From Candidatus Azambacteria bacterium RBG_16_47_10 (GTDB lineage Bacteria; Patescibacteriota; Minisyncoccia; GWC2-36-17; WO2-46-25): a DNA stretch of 7,605 bases. Shown in pieces: positions 4,363-7,605 of the stretch. Each line of letters begins with the position of its first letter. Positions within the stretch are counted from its first letter, which is position 1. A program made the translations under genes and the position numbers. The stretch is taken from NCBI GenBank assembly GCA_001773975.1, contig MEYI01000009.1:8222-15826 (forward strand), given 5' to 3'. Below the pieces are notes generated by a model, which was given only the letters and a program-made list of their open reading frames with translations, did not search any database and was not told the DNA's origin.

Positions 4363-5445
4363 TCACGCCAGCTTCTCTATCCGTACGCCGACGAGACGAA
4401 TGAGCTTTCTCTTCGGATTCTCCCGCTTATCAAGAAATGGAAGGATAAGGCGGAATGCCTCCACCTGTAGCGCTTTCGCTGTGCGCTGGGGCTTTGGTAG
4501 CGTATGACTGCGCGTCTTTGTTTCAAAATCAGAAAAGCGCACCGTCACTACGATAGTGCGAAATGATGTGAACTCTTCGCCTGAAAGGCGCTTGATAATA
4601 TGCTTGCACATGGCGGACACGCGATCAAAAATGATCTCCGCACTTCCGGTGTCGTGCAAAAATGTTTCCTGCTCCCCGATCGATTTTACCTCATACTCTT
4701 CCACTATTTCCGCATCATCGATGCCTCGTATCTTATCGTATAGATCAGCGCCCCATTTACCCATCATCTCCTCTAATGCGCTGAGTGAAAACTTTTTCAG
4801 ATCGTGCACTGTTTTTATTCCCCGCGCATGAAGCATGCTTTCCGTTTTCGGACCGATGCCCGGTATCGTGCGCACAGGAAACTGATCGAGAAACAATTCT
4901 GCGTCTTTTTCTTCCACCACCGTTAATCCGTCCGGCTTTTGATGATTCGATGCGATCTTTGCAATAAGCTTGTTTGGACCAATACCGACTGACGCAGTGA
5001 GCTGTTCTTTTTCTTGTATCTCTTGTTTTATTTTTTTACACACGCGCGCCGCCTTCGCAAACGAAGACAAAAAACTGAGGTCAAAATATGCTTCGTCAAT
5101 GCTGGCCTGTTCCACAAGCGGCGCGTGTTCGCGAATAATATCCATGATCCGTGAGGACACTTCTCCGTAATGTTCATGACTCCCTTCAACAAAAATTACC
5201 GGCTCCTCCCCGCGCATACGCGCGGCTTCCGACAGTCGCCATGCTTTCGTAATAGGTGTTGCTGAAAAAATACCGTATTTCCGTGCCGCGTAATTAGCCG
5301 TCGCCACCACGCCGCGCCCCTTCCCGCCCATGGGATCGGACCCCACGACCAAAGGCTTCCCGCGAAAACGAGGATTATCCCGCTCTTCCACGGCGGCAAA
5401 AAAAGCATCCATATCTAAATGTCCAATTATTCTTTTCTTAGTCAT
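4363..5445 (-). CDS. dinB: DNA polymerase IV (Y-family translesion polymerase)
   Basis: 360 aa from ATG 5445, close to the family length. In order: IIGHLDMDAFFAAVE with metal ligand Asp11 and steric-gate Phe16; GRGVVATANYAARKYGI (fingers region); SIDEAYFDL with catalytic Asp117 and Glu118 (palm); GIGPNKLIAKIASNHQKPDGLTVV; the helix-hairpin-helix thumb IPGIGPKTESMLHARGI; and a little-finger domain ending RLVGVRIEKLA. It copies past damaged bases with low fidelity. The chain stops right after the little finger, without the C-terminal clamp-binding peptide (QLxLF type) of E. coli Pol IV. In-frame ATGs at 5457 and 5454 would add four residues. None of the starts has a good Shine-Dalgarno, and a weak TGGTAGATG -10-like box (5463-5455) favours 5445. 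A terminator separates it from the upstream gene, and mutY follows after 75 bp. Confidence 0.95.
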   Translation of the reverse strand: MTKKRIIGHLDMDAFFAAVEERDNPRFRGKPLVVGSDPMGGKGRGVVATANYAARKYGIFSATPITKAWRLSEAARMRGEEPVIFVEGSHEHYGEVSSRIMDIIREHAPLVEQASIDEAYFDLSFLSSFAKAARVCKKIKQEIQEKEQLTASVGIGPNKLIAKIASNHQKPDGLTVVEEKDAELFLDQFPVRTIPGIGPKTESMLHARGIKTVHDLKKFSLSALEEMMGKWGADLYDKIRGIDDAEIVEEYEVKSIGEQETFLHDTGSAEIIFDRVSAMCKHIIKRLSGEEFTSFRTIVVTVRFSDFETKTRSHTLPKPQRTAKALQVEAFRLILPFLDKRENPKRKLIRLVGVRIEKLA

Positions 5446-5485
5446 TACCTGCATCATCTACCAATCCATCACCGCATGCAAGCAG

Positions 5486-5518
5486 AAAAAAGCGGCGCTT
5501 TTTAGCGCCGCTTTTTTT
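5486..5518. terminator. Bidirectional intrinsic terminator
   Basis: Stem 5486-5499 with 5504-5517 around a TTTT loop, an 8-bp GC-rich core (GCGGCGCT/AGCGCCGC) flanked by A and T tracts on both sides. On the minus strand it ends the 5517-6368 gene, whose TAA stop (5519-5517) overlaps its first bases, and it insulates dinB. Confidence 0.92.
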
Positions 5519-6368
5519 ACTTTCTTATGTATGCATCAGGAAAGATCCTATACTTTCTTTGAAATGCAGCCATATCAGGAAGGGAATCGATTACGAGCTG
5601 TACCCGTCTGCCGGCATAATGCCGTTTATGTATGATCGGAAATTCCTCTCCCGTGCTATTCCTCACTTTCTTCCCGTGCAGGATCATTCGCGCATCGGCA
5701 ACCCGCCCATCGGTCCATAGCGTTACGGATTTCTTTTCTTGCTCAAGCTCATGAAGTCTCTTTACGACATCCCGCCTTACCTCCTTTTCGATCGTAAAAA
5801 GACATTCTGCCACATCGCAAAAAACACCCTTAATAACACCGTCTGATATCGGGGGCGCAAGCGACGACACGCCGACATCCATCTCCTTGATCTCTTTGCG
5901 GATCTCGCTTTCCCGGACGCGAATACCGAATGCCTTTTCAGCGCGATATATAACGACCTCCTTCTCTTCCTCGGATCGTATCGTTGCGATGGTTGCCCGA
6001 AGCATCTTGATAATGCTTCCGCGTATCGCAAGCACGACATAGGTATTATCCACCTCCTCTTGTTTCTCAAGCGCATCATATACCCGCTGGAGCTCAAGAA
6101 AAGAAAACGGATACCCGGCCATAGTACCGACATTTCCAAGTGAAAGAAGCGGCAGCACTATTTTTTTCTTTTCATCCGAAAGAGCTCCCCACTTTCCGCG
6201 AACGTACACAATAACAGGATGCTCGATGTTTCGCACGATGCCCGCGATATGCTCGTTTATGAGCATACCATTCACAAACAGCGCTTCTTTCTTGTCAGAA
6301 CCCAAAAGCGTGATCGCCCACTTCAGCCATCGTCTTTCTTTTCCATCGTCTTCGATAATGTATTTCAT
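5517..6368 (-). CDS. Protein with degenerate HAD-like C-terminal domain
   Basis: 283 aa. The start at ATG 6368 is fixed by AGGAG 7 nt upstream. The open frame extends to 6527, but that longer start would run through a promoter. Residues 1-170 are not recognised (charged, mixed alpha/beta, no signal peptide). Residues 176-275 resemble a HAD fold: motif I GVIKGVFCDVAECLF with Asp185 but Ala187 where active phosphatases have the second Asp; motif II VTLWTDGR with Thr219; motif III-like HK with Lys248; and motif IV LVIDSLPD with Asp261 and Asp265. The missing D+2 general acid suggests an inactive or altered enzyme. It is a single-gene unit between two terminators, with an upstream promoter. The HAD assignment rests on motif spacing only and is moderate. 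Confidence 0.72.
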   Translation of the reverse strand: MKYIIEDDGKERRWLKWAITLLGSDKKEALFVNGMLINEHIAGIVRNIEHPVIVYVRGKWGALSDEKKKIVLPLLSLGNVGTMAGYPFSFLELQRVYDALEKQEEVDNTYVVLAIRGSIIKMLRATIATIRSEEEKEVVIYRAEKAFGIRVRESEIRKEIKEMDVGVSSLAPPISDGVIKGVFCDVAECLFTIEKEVRRDVVKRLHELEQEKKSVTLWTDGRVADARMILHGKKVRNSTGEEFPIIHKRHYAGRRVQLVIDSLPDMAAFQRKYRIFPDAYIRK

Positions 6369-6431
6369 GGCCACTCTCCTATGATTAGAGATTTTTTCCG
6401 TCACTATTGTCAAAGAACACCATTTTCCGAA

Positions 6432-6460
6432 GTCATACCATACGGAAAAATACGCGTCAA
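6432..6460 (-). promoter_or_regulatory. Promoter of the 5517-6368 gene
   Basis: Minus strand: -35 TTGACG (6460-6455), 17-bp spacer, -10 TATGAC (6437-6432) with extended TG. It starts 1 bp after the terminator hairpin of the upstream gene. The predicted leader is about 57 nt and includes AGGAG before ATG 6368. A second candidate, TTGACA (6413-6408) with TCTAAT 18 bp on, would start transcription at the Shine-Dalgarno and is less likely. Confidence 0.6.
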
Positions 6461-6500
6461 GACAAAAACCACACCGCACGAATGCGGTGTGGTTTTTGTC
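6461..6500. terminator. Perfect 18-bp hairpin terminator with tetraloop
   Basis: Perfect inverted repeat 6461-6478 and 6483-6500 with a 4-nt loop (CGAA on plus, TTCG on minus). The core GCGGTGTGG is followed by T5 on either strand. On the minus strand it lies 58 nt after the stop of the surface-protein gene (6558). The UUCG loop in the minus-strand RNA fits that orientation. Confidence 0.85.
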
Positions 6501-6557
6501 ATGGATCACTTCCATCTTGCCGTCCATGATAAAGCGTGCTCGCTTGAAAATGCCTCG

Positions 6558-7604
6558 TTAGTCAAGCTGCGATCCTTCCTGGTATTTCACAAGCTCGCTT
6601 TCGTCAATAATGACGATATCCTCCCATTTGAATTTTCGTTTATTGAACGCGCTTTCTGAAGGAACCCACTGCTTCTTGCCGCCGGAGATAAAATATACTT
6701 TTTTGTCGTCCGATGCGCGGACAAGCGTGATAGCAGACACTGCCGCATAGTGGTCAAGCTCGTTCTTTTTCACCACTGCGATATCATCCCAATCAAGCCC
6801 CTGTGCCTCAAATACCGAAGGATCGGTAACATGGCGTTTCTTGCCGCCGGAAATGATATATACCGCGGGGCTTCCCTCTGCGCGCATAAGCACATCACCC
6901 GCGTATGCATCGATAACAGCGCCGGGAACAACCATGATCTTGCCCCAAATATATCCCATTTGCTCGAACGCACGCGCGGTAGGAATATGCCGCTTTTTGC
7001 CGTTGAGTATCACATACACTTCCGATCCATCGGAAGAGCGCAAGAGTGTTCCATCCGGAAGATCACCGTTCCCCACTATGCGAATGGTGGTCGCACCACC
7101 GAATGTTTTACCGCCAACCGTTCCCGAAATTACAATCTCTTTTACTACGGACGAAGCGGTTGATGTTGCCGTAGCCCCTCCATTAAGCAGGCCAATGAGC
7201 GCACTGCGGGAGAATTTTAAGTTCAAAGCGCTTTCACGATCATTATCGTCTTCATCTTCATCATCGTCGTCATGTTTTTTATCCTTTTTCGCCTTAACCT
7301 TCACCTTTTCAGGAGACAACGTGTTATTGAGTTTTACCGAAGACAGTGCGACATCTCTCGCATCATAACCTTCGGGAAACAATACCTGCACCTGCACCCA
7401 TTTACCTTTGCTTTTTACATTCAATGTTTTAGGCTCTGCCTTTACGCGAACAGTCACTTCTCCAATAACGGGAGGCGTGGTTATCGCAGGGGCAAGTGTG
7501 GTGAATGTGTAATCGGTGGACGTTGCCACATTGTTTGCCGCATCTTTTGATCTCACGAAATAATGATACGTCGTTGAAGACGCAAGCGATCCAAGCGCTA
7601 TCTG
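6558..7604 (-). CDS. Surface/secreted protein with FN3 tail and three repeats, C-terminal part
   Basis: The last 348 codons of a gene that enters from the right edge. The GTG at 7556 is not a start, because the frame is open to the window end and encodes the close of a fibronectin type III-like domain (SSTTYHYFVRSKDAANNVA, through FTT). A linker (LAPAITTPPVIGE) leads to a beta module, about residues 48-177 of the fragment: KTLNVKSKGKWVQVQVLFPE, then SSVKLNN, then LNLKFSRSALIGLL and KEIVISGTVGGKTFGG. It is interrupted by a Lys-rich then Asp-rich stretch (111-124) that may bind calcium. Three ~50-residue repeats follow (LLRSSDG, VYVILNGKKRHI, F-x(6)-W type). No C-terminal membrane anchor or sorting motif is seen; the protein ends EGSQLD. 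Probably exported and cell-surface-associated, but the N-terminal signal is outside the window. Confidence 0.85.
   Translation of the reverse strand, partial: QIALGSLASSTTYHYFVRSKDAANNVATSTDYTFTTLAPAITTPPVIGEVTVRVKAEPKTLNVKSKGKWVQVQVLFPEGYDARDVALSSVKLNNTLSPEKVKVKAKKDKKHDDDDEDEDDNDRESALNLKFSRSALIGLLNGGATATSTASSVVKEIVISGTVGGKTFGGATTIRIVGNGDLPDGTLLRSSDGSEVYVILNGKKRHIPTARAFEQMGYIWGKIMVVPGAVIDAYAGDVLMRAEGSPAVYIISGGKKRHVTDPSVFEAQGLDWDDIAVVKKNELDHYAAVSAITLVRASDDKKVYFISGGKKQWVPSESAFNKRKFKWEDIVIIDESELVKYQEGSQLD
6582..7052 (-). repeat. Three protein-level repeats in the surface protein
   Basis: Repeat 1 is encoded at 7052-6900, repeat 2 at 6896-6747 and repeat 3 at 6734-6582. Each is about 50 residues with the pattern L-x-R-x(2)-(D/E)-x(2-4)-VY-(V/I/F)-I-x-(N/G)-G-K-K-(R/Q)-(H/W)-(I/V), then F, W and I about 5, 11 and 14 residues further on, ending (V/L)xxY. 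Repeats 2 and 3 share nearly identical DNA around TTGCCGCCGGA (plus strand), consistent with recent duplication. The likely role is a ligand- or wall-binding module, which is inference. Confidence 0.8.
7238..7274. repeat. Low-complexity triplet tract encoding Asp/Glu run
   Basis: On the plus strand, repeats of TCA/TCG/TCT triplets. On the minus coding strand they are GAT/GAC/GAA/GAG codons for the HDDDDEDEDDNDRE run of the surface protein. Such tracts can change length by whole codons without breaking the frame. Confidence 0.7.
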
Positions 7605-7605
7605 A

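Noticed and set aside
6369..6527. Upstream extension of the HAD-like gene to a start at 6527
   Set aside because: The extra 53 residues are read through an 18-bp terminator hairpin and a promoter, while ATG 6368 has an AGGAG Shine-Dalgarno at the right distance.
6499..6529. Second hairpin (TCATGGA with TCCATGA) after the surface-protein gene
   Set aside because: A 7-bp stem with a 17-nt loop and no T-tract; the adjacent 18-bp hairpin explains termination.
6750..7368. Long plus-strand open frames opposite the surface-protein gene
   Set aside because: Antisense shadows of a repetitive coding sequence; the Ser runs are complements of the Asp codons, and no start signals are present.
7554..7556. 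GTG as the start of the surface-protein gene
   Set aside because: The frame stays open to the window edge, and the upstream residues complete a fibronectin type III-like strand, so the gene begins outside the window.
1..7605. tRNA, rRNA, CRISPR array, insertion sequence or toxin-antitoxin pair
   Set aside because: Looked for cloverleaf arms, regularly spaced repeats, terminal inverted repeats with transposase motifs, and paired small genes; none was convincing by eye.

Overview
The window looks like part of a small-genome bacterial chromosome, most probably a Patescibacteria/CPR (Parcubacteria-like) lineage. This is inferred from gene content, not from a marker gene. The supporting items are a DUF5654-type small membrane protein, an adenine glycosylase with an ETN motif and no Fe-S cysteines, a FN3-plus-repeat surface protein, a heptanucleotide repeat inside a gene, and short intergenic gaps. 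UGA is used as a normal stop (thpR, archease, dinB), so the UGA-recoding CPR lineages are unlikely.

Layout, left to right. Positions 1-1038 (minus strand) hold an RNA-end-processing operon transcribed leftward: thpR (2',3'-cyclic phosphodiesterase/2'-5' RNA ligase family), archease, then the first 26 codons of rtcB, which runs off the left edge. Both junctions are 4-nt ATGA overlaps. Positions 1045-1188 hold divergent promoters. The only plus-strand gene (1189-1599, unrecognised) has its own promoter, a leader hairpin, a strong Shine-Dalgarno and a terminator. Positions 1684-2869 (minus) hold a likely three-gene unit: DUF5654 membrane protein, stand-alone tRNA-binding OB-fold protein, GNAT acetyltransferase. 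A bidirectional terminator (2901-2934) separates it from an unrecognised gene (2955-3368).

Further right, still on the minus strand, are two DNA-maintenance genes. They are a clusterless MutY-type glycosylase (3454-4287) and DNA polymerase IV (dinB, 4363-5445). The gap between them carries three DnaA-box-like 9-mers spaced exactly 11 bp apart, next to the mutY promoter. A terminator (5486-5518) separates dinB from a gene for a protein with a degenerate HAD-like C-terminal half (5517-6368). Another hairpin terminator (6461-6500) follows the 3' end of a large secreted or surface protein gene (6558 to beyond 7605), which has an FN3 tail, an Asp-rich module and three ~50-residue repeats.

Two styles of translation start are visible. 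The recognised genes thpR, DUF5654 and mutY have a -10 box placed so that transcription would begin 1-2 nt upstream of the ATG (leaderless), and dinB has a weaker version. The three unrecognised or poorly recognised genes (1189, 3368, 6368) have strong Shine-Dalgarno sequences and longer leaders. No tRNA, rRNA, CRISPR array or insertion sequence was seen. I see no complete novel defence or mobile system. The items most worth following up are the RNA-repair operon with its in-gene heptamer repeat, the clusterless MutY, the phased 9-mers and the leaderless promoter pattern.
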